From Telmatactis stephensoni (taxonomy: Eukaryota > Cnidaria > Anthozoa > Actiniaria > Isophelliidae): 64,000 bases of DNA. Shown here one piece after another: positions 10,104-22,600 of the stretch. The position numbers and the translations under genes were made by a program. Position 1 is the first letter of the stretch, and each line of letters begins with the position of its first letter. The notes beneath the pieces were generated by a model that was not told the origin of the DNA, made no database searches, and saw nothing but the letters and a program-made list of their open reading frames with translations. The DNA lies in the NCBI GenBank assembly GCA_029948255.1, contig JALIZF010001467.1, positions 186,001 through 250,000 on the forward strand. Reading direction: 5' to 3'.

Positions 10104-13100
10104 ATGGCTTCTCCTAAAGGCCCAGGATCAGAATTGAAGCAACAGTTTGTGACCAAGGAAGGCGTTTATAGGCTTATGACTTTATCTGAGTACTCGAGAC
10201 CGAATAAAATGCCGTACTCTGTGCAACAATGTCATCCAGTCAGGGTCTCCTTCGTCACGGTTAAAGAACCTGGAGGATGCAACGATCGTATTGCTTTTAA
10301 TGTCGGTAGAGACTTATATTTCTATATTTATAAAGGAGTAAGAAAGGTGAGTTGATACTACGGCAATTTGTAGCGACAAATCTTGAGGAAAATTGAGAAA
10401 TATGGTTTAAATTTGAATGCACTTCAAAACTTCCTGTAAGAAAATTGGTTAAGATTTCTAAGGTCCTCGTACCAAAGTAGGGTGCACTGCAGCTGTAGAG
10501 TGGTTGTCAAAACGTTATAAGTAGCTGTTTTCGATTAAATTTCCTACCTTTCCAAATTTATATTGTTTCTGTCAATTTATGTAAGACTTAGTGTGTATTA
10601 TGTGCTCTATGTCTTCTCTAGCTCAATCGAGTGTTGTAGTTTTACCGCCCCTTGTATTAAAAAAAAACTCTTCTGTACTTGTAGCTCAGAGAGTGTTCTC
10701 TTTTAGCAGTAAGATCAACTACTTTTAGAATTCACGATAAGTCTTTGTCAAACCTTGTTATGAATTCCAGGTTGCACAAACTTGCTGGAGTTAAATCTCA
10801 CATTTCATTGAATCGTGTACTTAAAAAGGTACCCTTGAAAGTGTATCTTATGTTATTTTTTGCTTTCCAGGCTGCAGATCTGACCAAACCTCTAGATAAA
10901 CGTGTGTATAAAGGTACAATTCCTACCTGTCATGACTTTAACCTGTTAACAAGAAGTTCTGAAAGCTTAGAGTTGCTGATAGGATTCTCAGCTGGTCAGG
11001 TGCAATTATTGGACCCAATAAGGCATGAAGTTAACAAAGCCTTCAATGAAGAAGTAAGTATCTTTGGAATAACTATAGAATACCCCGCAAGTGATATTCG
11101 TATGTAGTCAATCTTTTTGAAAATGACGCAGATACAATAGAAACACAATAGAAACACAATAGGATGAATATCATTTGTGGGGTATTCTATAGTTATGTGG
11201 TATCTTTTAAAGAGGCTCAAGGATGGTGCCTACTAATGTTTCTCTAAAAGCAAGTAAGTTTGATTTTTCCAAACATCGCAAAACTGCTTTGTTTTTACAA
11301 TTGTTTTACTATGAAGATTCAACAGAAACATGCACAGAATGAGGTGCGTGAAAACAATAGTAGGCACCGTCCTAAATAGAGCAGCTTGGTATCAATTTGA
11401 CTCAGACTGCACCATTCTGTATCCATGTTACTGTGTCTATGAGAACATTAGAAATTTCTTTCATATCTGTACCCTGCTGTGAACATCTTGTTTTCATAAT
11501 TATTATATAATCAAAACAAATAATTAGTGAGCTGAGAGTTGTATGTATTGAATATTAGAATGTAGTGGTAGTGTGTTTGAGTACAGTGCCCTCCCCCCCA
11601 ATTAGTGCGCAAGTTCTAGAACACATTGAACACTTAAATGAATGGTTATATATTTATTTTTATTTGTGACTAATACAACCAAGGCTACCAAAACAAATGT
11701 TCCTACAAAGGGTTCCCTGTGAAAATGATCTAAGTGACTTTTTGATGGATGTCCTGAGATTAGTTTTTCCAGCATAAGAAAGTTAATTATACCATTTTAT
11801 ACCATTGGAAAAGTATCATTATGTACAAAATGTATATGTTTGTGTGTATAAAATATATCAAGATTGAACAAGAAGGATCTTAGACTGCAGGAACTTGGCA
11901 CAATTTTAGATATGTGAAGTTTTTCTTTTTGTCGTAAAAACATATCTTAAAAGCTATCATTTTTAGCATAATTTATTAGATTTAAGCAAGTTCCTAAAAA
12001 TCACTAGGTTTTGTACTCATTAAATTTAATAGTATTGGTTAGAATTGGTCAGTCGTAGTAAAAATCATCAATTCTACTCAAAAAATCAAGTAGTTGCTAA
12101 ATCTTTGCTTAGAGAAATTGAAGGGTTCCCTGTGAAAATGACCTAAGTGACTTTCTGATGAATGTTATGAGATGATCAATATTTTTCCAGCAGAGGAAAG
12201 TTAATTATACTATAATAAATATAAAATGATATAAATAATATAATCAAAAAATGTCACTTAGGCCATTTTCACATGGAACCCTTCAATTGCTAAATATTTA
12301 GTAGCCACTACAAATAATTACTTGTTCACTGTGTTCATTTGTGAAATATATTTTACCATTAATATCCTCTGTGTAACTTTACCATGTTATTGCTTGCAGA
12401 GAACAGTTGATAAGAGCAAAGTAACTTGCTTGAAGTGGATTCCTGGGTCAGAATCATTGTTCTTAGTATCCCATGAGAGTAGCAATATGTATGTTTATAA
12501 CAAAGAAAACCCACCTGGTACTGGCCCTCCCCAGTATGCTTTAATGAAACAAGGACCAGGATATATCATATCTAGTGGGAAATCCAAAACAACTCGAAAT
12601 CCAGTCTGTAAATGGACTGTAGGAGAACATGGAATCAATGAATTTTCTTTTTCTCCTGATTGCAAGCATCTGGCTGTTGTTACACAAGATGGTTGTCTCA
12701 GAGTGTTTGATTTTGATGCACAAACTTTGTATGGAGTCATGAAGAGTTATTTTGGTGGTCTAACATGCGTGTGTTGGAGTCCTGATGGAAAATACATTGT
12801 TACTGGAGGGGAAGATGATCTTGTTACTGTATGGTCATTTGTAGAGCGTAGAGTAATAGCTAGAGGTCAAGGACATCAGTCATGGATAAGTGTAGTTGCT
12901 TTTGATCCTTACACAACTAGTGTCAGTGAAGATGGACGAGTAGATGAAAGTGATGAAGAAGATATTGAAGAAAATGGACCACAACCTTGTCATGCATCAC
13001 CAAGTACTGACAAGGGTGTTACTTCATATCGTTTTGGTTCTGTAGGACATGACACTATGTTACTACTATGGGACTTAGGTGGAGATGTGTTAAGACCACA

Positions 13101-13533
13101 AAGGGCCAGGGGTCGAAGTGTGAGAACACATACTACATCCAATTCTCATCTTGTGAACTCGAATTCTATTTGCAATGGACCTGTTTCTAGCTGGGAAGCT
13201 GCATCCCATGCCAGACAGACACCAAGCGATCATCCTGTAAAAAGTTTAACAAAAGTACACAGCTTAAGTAAATCTGTTGAACAACTTGTCAATTTAAGAA
13301 ACTATTCTCCAGGGACTTCACTATGCCCTGGAATGGAGGATGCTCCTGTGCTTGAACCTTTAGTTGCAAAAAAGATAGCTTATGAAAGATTAACAGACAT
13401 AATTTTTAGAGAAGATTGCATTGTGACAGCTTGCCAAGAAGGATTCATTCGAACTTGGGCACGACCAGGTAAAGTGGTAAGTGTTTGCCAGGCAAACAAT
13501 GTGATTAAATTGTATTATGGAAGAGTTAAATAG
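10104..13533 (+). CDS. WDR20: WDR20, WD-repeat cofactor of USP12/USP46 (multi-exon)
   Basis: Exons: 10104-10346, 10871-11053 and 12400 onward, all joining in phase 0 at GT-AG sites. The first ATG is at 10104, followed by MASPKGPG. The product closely follows vertebrate WDR20: EYSRPNKMPY near the N-terminus, FNVGRDLYFYIYKGVRK across the first junction, GFSAGQVQLLDPI, then WD repeats including CVCWSPDGKYIVTGGEDDLV and a late RFGSVGHDTMLLLWDL repeat after an acidic, Ser-rich insert. In other animals WDR20 binds the USP12/USP46-UAF1 deubiquitinase complex and stimulates it. Reading exon 3 through to the stop at 13533 gives 519 residues ending RPGKVVSVCQ..., like the known RPGKVVSF end of WDR20. 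Alternatives: a GTAAGT donor at 13477 (or GTAAAG at 13469) could join an acceptor at 14248. The human protein is somewhat longer, mainly in the low-complexity insert. Confidence 0.93.
11057..11206. repeat. Foldback element in WDR20 intron 2
   Basis: GGAATAACTATAGAATACCC on the left is mirrored by GGGTATTCTATAGTTAT on the right, with related GATATTC/GAATATC blocks inside. Confidence 0.7.
11217..11376. repeat. Short foldback element in WDR20 intron 2
   Basis: The ends AGGATGGTGCCTACTA and TAGTAGGCACCGTCCT are near-perfect inverse repeats about 160 bp apart. Confidence 0.65.
11706..11830. repeat. MITE family D, partial copy
   Basis: It carries GGGTTCCCTGTGAAAATG, AAGTGACTTTTTGATGGATG and TATACCATTTTATACCATT, which are shared with the copies at 12119-12290, 18350-18455 and 20389-20546. 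Confidence 0.7.
12119..12290. repeat. MITE family D, full foldback copy
   Basis: The left end TGAAGGGTTCCCTGTGAAAA is the inverse of the right end TTTTCACATGGAACCCTTCA. Internal AAGTGACTTTCT / AAATGTCACTT blocks also pair. Confidence 0.75.
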
Positions 13534-13554
13534 CAAGAACTGAGGCTTTTAGCC

Positions 13555-13640
13555 ATATAAAGGCAGGCATAGGAGTGCAGAAGGTCTTGGGTTCAAATTC
13601 CAGTCATTGATCAGTCTTTTTTGCAAAGATCACTACTTAG
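13555..13640 (+). repeat. Possible tRNA-derived SINE remnant
   Basis: A B-box-like GGTTCAAATTCC follows a GGCAGGCATAGGAGTGC stretch. The A box is poor. Compare the better examples at 19827 and 29376. Confidence 0.3.
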
Positions 13641-14247
13641 TTTCAGATGGGACAAAATGATAAATTCAAGGGATTTATCTAGGGAAATCCCATAGAAGAT
13701 CTAGATAAAACCCTTGAATTCATATGACAAGGGATAGTAGCGATAGAAAGCCTGATGAGTAACAAAGAAACCTGACTCAATCATATAATAAGTGGCTGTG
13801 TATGTGTGAACTATGTAAGGGTAAACATTTTATTTTTTGTTTACACTGGTGATCCTCTCTTTTCAAGCCTGTCATTGCGCCAAACATGTTAAAATGTTGA
13901 TTGGTCACAAGTGAATTTGTTAACAGCCTTGCCTCTTATCTCATCTTCCTTACTAGTTACTGACTACTACAAAGAACAGTTTGTCAGTAAAAGAACAGAA
14001 GGAGGGGGGATAACATGAGAGGAACACATGACCTGCTTTTTTGGTGTCTGGCATTGCTGTGCAAACGTGTATCATGTCACATTTGCCGCAAGCACAAAAG
14101 GACACACTCATGTTTAAGTACCAAAGGCTTGTCAGCGGACAAGAGAAAAGGTGGTCATGTGATCCTCTTTGCCATCTACTGTTTCAGTGTTCATGAAGTT
14201 TAAGCTATACATGTACATGTAACTAAAGTTGTTTTTGCTCTCTCCAG

Positions 14248-14332
14248 GGCGTTGTGACAATGGGAACAGTAGTGTGATGGAAGATGATGACTTCAAGCAT
14301 TTGTGCAATGGTGACAATGAGCACATTTATTA
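14248..14332 (+). CDS. WDR20: Candidate alternative last exon of WDR20
   Basis: An acceptor (TTGCTCTCTCCAG) at 14247 precedes two usable frames. From the donor at 13477 it would add GVVTMGTVV and stop at 14277. From the donor after 13468 it would add RCDNGNSSVMEDDDFKHL... and stop at 14332. The second tail is acidic and longer. No transcript data are available to choose between them, or between either and the read-through stop. Confidence 0.35.
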
Positions 14333-14459
14333 GACAAATCTGTTCTAAGAAGAAACAATTTTCTTTATGGATTATTGTAAAAATGATAACAGATTGCATT
14401 TTGACATGAAATAGCCATAAGCTTTTATCAGGTATTTTTGAATTAGTGAAAGAGAAAAA

Positions 14460-15040
14460 TCATTACCAGAGCTAGAAAGAGCATTATGTTAAAATTAGCA
14501 AAATAGTAAAGTTTGAAGGAAAGAAAATTCAAAACTCATGAGAATATGAATTTTTGAAAAGTGTGAATTTTGTAAGAAAATCTTTGTGGGTAGGCATCAA
14601 AGTTAATTGAGCAAAATGGTTAGGAAACCCATTGTTCTATCTTTTTGTTTACTTTTTCCAACTGCAACCCTGCACAAAACAAAAGCATTCCTACATACAT
14701 CAGCCAATCAGTCAATGAACGCGTTTGGGTCAGGTCAGTCAAGCATAATAAATGAAGAGGAAACAAGATTGTGCATGGTCAAGGCCTTACTCAACATCCA
14801 TGTTTGCTTCTTTGTCAGTCCTTTTGATGTTTGCAGACTTTCCAAACCATTCTGCTCTATTAACTTTGCCTACTAATGAATGTTCTCATACAAAATTTCA
14901 ATTTTTGAAAATTTATATCTTTGTGTGTTTTGAACTTATTTTGTTCAAACTTCACAGTTTTAATAATTTTAATGTGCTCTTTCTCTTGTGTAATTATTCT
15001 TCCATTCCTGGGACTCTTGGAATTACATGATAAAAGCTGA
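14460..15040. repeat. MITE family A, long copy between WDR20 and SCFD1
   Basis: The left arm (ATTACCAGAGCTAGAAAGAG and AGTAAAGTTTGAAGGAA) and right arm (AAACTTCACAGTTTTAATAA and GGAATTACATGATAAAAGCT) match the 2.1-2.45 kb copy. The middle, about 14605-14875, is an insertion not present in that copy. Confidence 0.65.
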
Positions 15041-15589
15041 TATTATTAACAACTTTGAATTTAATGAAAAATATTATTTAAATCACTAGAGAATTTTTAA
15101 TGCCAGTTCAATCTAATTGTTCTCATGCTAGTATCTAAACTGTAAATTAGATTAACATTTGTTATCTTTTAAAAGACCAAATGTGTGCCTTGACATATGG
15201 TTGTACAAATTATTATATCATGACTCCTGTACATGTGTTAGTTGTTGCTGTCTCTTCTTGAATGAACTTACCTTTAATTTGCCAGGAACAGTGATGCTCT
15301 GCCAACTTCATGCAACTTTATAGACCCTGCACTTCCTGTCATTTCTCTCATTTTTGATGAAACTGAAGTCATGCTGTCAAAAAATTTCAGTTAACTTTCA
15401 TGGGTATTGCACTCTTGTGTTTTTGCCATCTCAGATCTCAAATTGTTGTAACCAAAAGCACTGTACTTACCTACTCTAACTGTACTTATAAGTGCTGCCT
15501 CTGATTAAACCCTGAGCAAAATTATTGATAGACACTTGAATAAGTGCTTAATTCACACAATGTGGCACCAATTTTAAGCACCATCAGAC

Positions 15590-15722
15590 TAGAGTACAAA
15601 CACTAAAGGTGTGCAACATAAATATTAAATATAAATGCTAATTCTATTTTCTATTGTTTAGTTAGTGCTATTTAGTACTAAATAGTGCAAAGTATTGGAC
15701 GCTTTTAGTGTTTGTACTCTAT
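15590..15722. repeat. Foldback element
   Basis: AGAGTACAAACACTAAA is mirrored by TTTAGTGTTTGTACTCT. Confidence 0.6.
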
Positions 15723-15984
15723 CATGCACTAACAAGAAAAATAATTGTTGTGTTCAAGAGTTATTCAAAAGGAGTTACAGAATTGGATGACATTTTGAAC
15801 AGTGACCTCAATATTCAAGTACATTACAAAAAATAAACGTTATGAAGTAAAAACTGATGTAGACATTTGTGCCAACTGAAGGTATTGATAGAAAACTGTA
15901 ACTAAAAGCAACTTTGATTTAAATACCTTCCTGCTCCACCACGTCATGCATTCATTCTTGCTGGCATACAAGCTACGGTAGTCT

Positions 15985-16086
15985 CCCTCGCAGCCGTGTT
16001 TAGCCTTGTCACGCAACGTTCCCTCATGTTTTTCCGAGGGAGCATTGTGTGATGAGGCTAAACATGGCTGCCAGGGAGGCTAAAGC
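15985..16086. repeat. Foldback element upstream of SCFD1
   Basis: GTCTCCCTCGCAGCCGTGTT pairs imperfectly with AACATGGCTGCCAGGGAGGC, with inner CGCAACGTTCCCTC / GAGGGAGCATTGTG blocks also pairing. Confidence 0.65.
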
Positions 16087-16640
16087 TACGAGGGTAAAAT
16101 CTACTTTTTCTTGTCATTTATAGTTGTCATTTTCATGCATATTTGTTCTGGCAATATTCCACATGTACAGTTTGTATTAAAGAAAGGACTGACCAGTCAA
16201 TGCCCTGTTTTTTCATTATTCCCAGAGTTATTTGAATCATAATGATACCTATTAGTTGTATGAAAGGGGGAGATTTCTCTCATATCCTTATATGGGGATG
16301 TGCCACTGGAAGGGTGGGGATACATCCTTGTGATTTTACTGTATGTTAGATTTATCAGTGCATGCAGCAAGAATGAGATCTCAATTCAGCAAGCAATAAA
16401 AGTGGGACCACTAATCAATTTTCACATGCATGCCCTTCTTTTAGACTGTCTTATTTTTTCGTACGTGTTTAGTGTATATTTAACAATATATTGAAGATGG
16501 TTTTGAGTTTTGAGTTGTGCTCTTATTGACACACTCTTGACGTAATAAAATGTTCAAAACGGGCAGTCCTTTTTTGCATGGGATACCTGTGGCACCAAAG
16601 TAACACGTCGGCAAGCTCTAATGAGCATGCGTTGAATTTT

Positions 16641-16652
16641 CAAGATGGCGGC
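16641..16652 (+). promoter_or_regulatory. YY1-like motif overlapping the SCFD1 start codon
   Basis: CAAGATGGCGGC contains the start codon and matches the classical YY1 core (AAGATGGCGGC). In animals, YY1 sites overlapping the first ATG are a recurrent promoter-proximal arrangement. Function here is inference from the motif. Confidence 0.45.
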
Positions 16653-19600
16653 TACCAGCATGAGAGAAAGACAAATCGGTAAAGTATACATTTTCGTAGT
16701 GTATTTTTGTAATTTTAACTTGAATTATTTATACTTCTTTAGCGTTATATTGTGGTTATCATAAGGAAGCCGTCCTTGCATTCAGCAGTGTTGTTATTTC
16801 AGGATTAAAATTTGTCTAATTTTTGTTGAAGTACGACAGTAAGCTTATCTTCATGCAGGAGCTCGTATTTTGCCTAAATAATTTAGAAAAAGATGCCATT
16901 AAAAATGGTTAGACGTTCAAGTCTATTCGGATAAGGACATTAATCCGTAGGCCCCGTCTCCATTTATATGACAAATAATATTTCGACAAGGCTTTGATCA
17001 ACAAAAAAGGGCCTTCTATTAAAGAGGAAATGTAAAAAGGTTCTAGTTATCGACAGTTCAAATCTTAAGGGTGAAATAATTAAAGCAAACCACAAGGGAG
17101 ATCTAGTTTGCAGCCTTGTCAGAATATGCTGACAGCCGACAATTTTGAGACTTATGTGTGGGCTACATGTATATTGTACTTACTAGTCAACTTCAGTGGG
17201 AACCTAACTGTACTGTGACTGTGTCTGTACCATAATGGGATTACCTAAAACCCAGACAGGGATGTGGGACCAGGTTCGTGGTGGCTAAGGCTATTTTGAA
17301 TAACTTCACCATTGCACGTGCACAAGGCTCTCAAACAATAGAATTTGATTTTTGACGTGTGCGAGGACAGGACGGTTTGCTTTCGGCATTTGAATTCTAT
17401 TGTTTAACAGCCTTGTGCACATGATGATGAAAATATTGCTAAAAATAACCTTCGTAGCTGTGAACATTACACAGACATCAATACTGAGTTTTGTGGTCTC
17501 TTAATAATAATAATAATAATAAACATTTATATAGCGCCTATCCAAAATCTGCTCTAGGCACTTTACAAAAACATATAACATGCATGGTAGACTGTGAGCA
17601 TAGGATGGCGCCTTGGGCTGCCGCTACACAGTCTGTACCATGAAAATTAATTTTAAAATACACTACAAATTACTGCACTACAAATTACTGCATAAAATTA
17701 CAATCAAAACACAATAAAATAAAAGTTTGCTGATGCATGATGGCCGTTGGCTCAGTCAAGCTCATCCGCCCTTTGACAGGTCTTGTTTTTATTCCTGCTG
17801 GGTGTCATGCCACCCTCCTCACCAGGAAAGAACCTGGTGGGGGAGCCGGTTTAGACGCCGACAACCCGTCCATGTGGCAGGTAGTACTGGGTTACATGTT
17901 ACCAGTAGCAGGCTCCAGCCTGACCTGACAGTCTCTTGCACTTTGTAGTTCTTTAGCTGTCACTCAACTGCACCCAAGCTGCAAGTTGATAGCAATAGAA
18001 TATCCCTGTAAACTAACTGTTATGATTAAAGTAACACAACGAAGGTTCTGGTTTGTGTGCGTTAAACTTAACAATGCTCACAAGACTAACTTAAACTGCA
18101 GGCCATACACTTGGTTTAAAGTGATGGGGAGGTGCAGAGAAGTTTTTTGGGGGTTCATTCTACCATTACAATACTGTTATATAACTACAAGTTTGTCTAA
18201 AGCAACTTGAATTGTTTGACTTGATTATTTTTTGTCTTTGTTTTGATTTTTACAGAAGCTTTAAAGCGTATGCTGAACTTGAATCAGCCTCTAAGTAAAT
18301 CTGTTGCTGTTGAGCCATCGTGGAAGGTATGGTACAGTGGATATTAATTATGTAATATATTTTGGAAAAAGTCAATTATACCATTCTATACCATTGAAAA
18401 AATATAATTAAAAAGTCACTAAGGCCATTTTTACTTTAAACCCTTCAATTATTAAAATATGTGATACAGTCGTAATATGACTAATGATGTACATTTCTTC
18501 CAGGTTCTTATTTATGACCGTTTTGGTCAAGACATCATATCGCCATTGCTAACTGTCAAAGAACTAAGGGATTTGGGTGTTACTTTGCATTTGTAAGTGT
18601 CCTATACACCAAACAACTAAGGGATTTGGGTGTTACTTTACATTAGTAAGTGTCCTATACACCAAAGAACTAAGGGATTTGGGCGTTACTTTACATTTGT
18701 AAGTGTCCTATACACCAAATCAAAATATGGCAACCAATTTGAATAACATTTGTTCTGGAATGATTAATCTGTCATTTATTTGTTAACATTGTTGTGTTTC
18801 CAGGTGAACATGAGACTAGTCAGTCCAGAACAATCATGGTAGTTCAAATTGGATGCCATATTTTGATTTGGTCAAGAACTCTTTATAATACTTTTCCAAT
18901 GAAACCAGCTCTGGCCAACTGGCTGGCAACATTAAAAAGAAGGCAACCGTTAGTTAACTTGAATGATTTAATTTGATAGGATTCTACATACGGATAGAGA
19001 TCCAATCCCAGAGGTTCCAGCGGTTTACTTTGTGATGCCAACAGAAGAAAATGTTAAAAGAATATGCCAGGTACAGTTACACCCAATTTCAAAATTACGC
19101 GACCTAGTGGCGATGGCTTGTCTGGATTTTAAGCTTCTGTCAATCAATAATTATTGTAACAACTAAAATTTTGTAAAATTTTAGCTTTCTAAATTCAGAA
19201 ACAAAACAAACTTGAATTTTTTGACAGAACATTTAGTATTTTCCGACTTTTGATGTAAATTTAAGCTTGCTTCAGGAAGAACGAATAGTCGGAGATTTGA
19301 TTGATGGTCAGTCAAAACACTGAGAAAGCCATTCAAGTGTCGTCTGCAAAGGTAGTGTAATTTTGAAAATAGGTGTAAAGAGATAAAAGTATAGAATAAC
19401 GTACCAGATCCCTTGTGGCATGGTTTGACTGTTGGTTTGTTGACTGTTTGTCAGTTGGCTGACAGCAGATTTGGTATGCTATTCTGTACTTTAACTCATG
19501 AAAGTATTGACCTTAGCTTTCACCAGAAACTAAATGCTATATTCTTACAATTTTAGGACTGTAAAAACCAACTTTATGAGTCCTACTATCTGAACTTCAT

Positions 19601-22600
19601 CAGCGCTATATCAAGACACAGACTTGAAGAACTTGCAGCTACTGCAGTGCAAACAAACTGTGTACCACAAATATCAAAGGTTTGAATGCATCTCCTTTAT
19701 TGCCAAACACACTACTGTATACAGTCAAACCTCTACTGTTGATCACCTTCTATAAGTGAGCACCTCTCTTGTATGACCTGTTTCCAAAAATACCAAATGT
19801 TTCTCATACAAATCACTATAAATGGGTGGCATGGTTGGCCTAGTGGTGAGAGCACAGGCCATTCACTGCTGTGGTGCAGGTTCAAGTTCCAGCTCAGAGA
19901 CATAATTTTTACCCCAAACCAGGCTGACTGTTGGGCATCATTTTGTTGACAAATTCCTATACATGCCTGACAGCTAGCCCCCCAACTGCTAACTCCAGTA
20001 CCGTCAGGCGACTGGTATGAAACAGTCAGATAATTGTTGGGCAACAGTCCAGTCACCCTACAGGTTTGCACCTGTCATCTGATAACTTTGAACCTGTTGC
20101 CTGAGAGATTGGTAGCTGTCGCCTGACATGATTTGGTACATAATCTTTAGTTATTTAATTACAAACTATCATAACATGTTAATATTATCTTAAGGTGTGT
20201 TATAATTTCTTGCTTCGTAGCAACAATGTTTACTCTGGTACTCTCTTTAGGTTTATGACCAATATCTAAATTTCATTTCCCTGGAAGATGAAATGTTCAC
20301 AACAAGATTTCAAGACAGGGATTCTCTTTCTTATTATGGTAAATACCATTGACCTGTATACTATTATATTATTAGCATAATAAATTAGAAGGGTTCAATG
20401 TGAAAATGGCCTAAGTGACTTTTTGATTATATTTTTTAATCATGGTATAAAATGGTATAATAAACTTTCCTATGCTGGAAAAATTAATCTCAGAACATCC
20501 ATCAAAAAGTCACTTAGCTCGTTTTCACAGGGAATCCTTCATTATTGCTATGTGGTTTGATTAACACGATAGTGAGACTCAGAATCTAAAAAATGATACA
20601 TTCTATCATTCTTTGCACACACCTGAGAAAATATATTTTATTTTTGTAAAAATAATTTCCTAAGAAGTGAGAAATGCAAAGATGATGGGCTCTTACCAAA
20701 CATCTCATACAAATAAATATGTGCAGCCAGTCTTGATGATGGTTATAAGTAGGATGACTGAAAGTTTACAATAAAAAACATTAAACCAGAGAAAGTTTCA
20801 ATTTCAGTTATCTCATACGAAGTGATACAATATTCCTTTCAATAATCTAGAAAGATAAGTAAGGAAATACTACATTATTATATGGTAATATGTACCTCCC
20901 CTCCCCCCTCTCCTCACAGTCTGAGAAAGTCTGCTTAAATTATTTGTGTTTTGTTTGTATATAGCTATAAACAGACCTGATGCTAAAGATACAGATATAG
21001 AAACACTAAGGGATGCTCTTGTGGATAGTTTATTTTGCTTGTTAGTGTCACTTGGTAAGTGAACCATAATATGTACTTATTGACTGAGGGTGTTTTCCAT
21101 TTAGTGGAACCAACCAGCCAGAATGGCCAATTCTTAAATGGTGTGTGTCAATTCTTAGCTCAAGCTTGAATCAGTCCTAAGAAATCAGGCCGTTCTGGCT
21201 GGTTGAAAAACACCCTGAGTGGGACTGGGCTTGACAGGAAAATATTTGGCTCAAGGAGATGCTGTACTGATTGAGTACGTGCAACAAGGTCCATACAAAT
21301 GACCAAGAGGCAAATATTTTCCCATTAGGACCTACCTAACTCAGTCAATGAGCATTTTATCACATGACTGTTAAAAAAGACCCTGTAAAAATAGATCATT
21401 ATAACATACAGAATTGAGCAGAGTCAGTTTTTTTCCAGGTAAAGGACTCACTGATGCTAAATAAGTCCTTTACTCGACTAACCTTTTTTAAATAGTCACC
21501 ATTTATATTATCTGAAGCATATAATAAAATGTGAATGAGTGGATTTACGAATCATTATTACCTTACCCTTACCTTACTGTAATCACCTTACTGTTACAAA
21601 CTTACAGTGATAAATAATTTGTTAAACAGGCACTGTCCCAATTATAAGATGTCCAAAGGGTAATGCAGCAGAAATGGTTGCAGAAGTAAGTTACATATAA
21701 CATCTAAAAATCAAATTTGTCCAACTTCTTTCCTCGTCTGTTAGAGCTATAGAGTGGTATTAAAAGTGCAATGTGATGTAAGCTTTGAATTATTTTTTGT
21801 TCTCAATTTAATCTTCATAGAAATCAGAATCAACTTTGTGCCAATTTTTTTGGAAGTTGTGACAGTATTTTGCATGAATAGTATCAGATAGTATATTTAT
21901 GCTATGAGCCAGTTTTTTGATCCTGGAGGATTTTCTGAAGTTTTATACTAATTAAGGAATCACACTTAAACAAAACTTTGGCATGCAACATTGATACCGA
22001 CTCCTGGAAAGCTACTGCCTGTGATGGTGCAAAGTAACACCACACTTGCCTAAAGGGCATCAATGTATTCAAAACAAGTTGGACAAGGTAGCTCAATGAG
22101 AAGAGAGCCATGAAGCAAGCCAGTGCTAGCAGTTGTTCAGGAACCATATACACCTATTTCAGTAAACATTGTCAGGCATAATTCTTTATACACCAATAGA
22201 CCATTTTCATGGTTCTTGTTATTCAACCTCAGCCTCGACAGCGTGTAATAATATTCTTTAGAAATTGACTGCAGCCCATGGTAATGTAAGGAATGCACAC
22301 AACATCAACAAACAATCAAAACACTTTAAGGGTGTATTGACATATAAAAATGGTCCGTTGCTATAGGGAAATTTGAAAATTCTATAAAATGCCACCAAAT
22401 TGTCATATCGCTTTTATATTTTGTAGTTTGTCTTCCCTGAGGGAACTTTCGCATTATATGACGCCATTGCATGACGTCATCATGTGACATCATAGACACA
22501 GAAAAAAGCTTTAATTTTTTTCAGCACTGTATATTTGAGAATTTAAAATGCATTATTTTAATCTTGAGACCAAGGTGCATAGAATCGAGCATGGGTTTTA

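Noticed and set aside
17727..17948. GC-richer ORF in SCFD1 intron 1
   Set aside because: Two overlapping frames, no recognisable domain and no splice-consistent partner.
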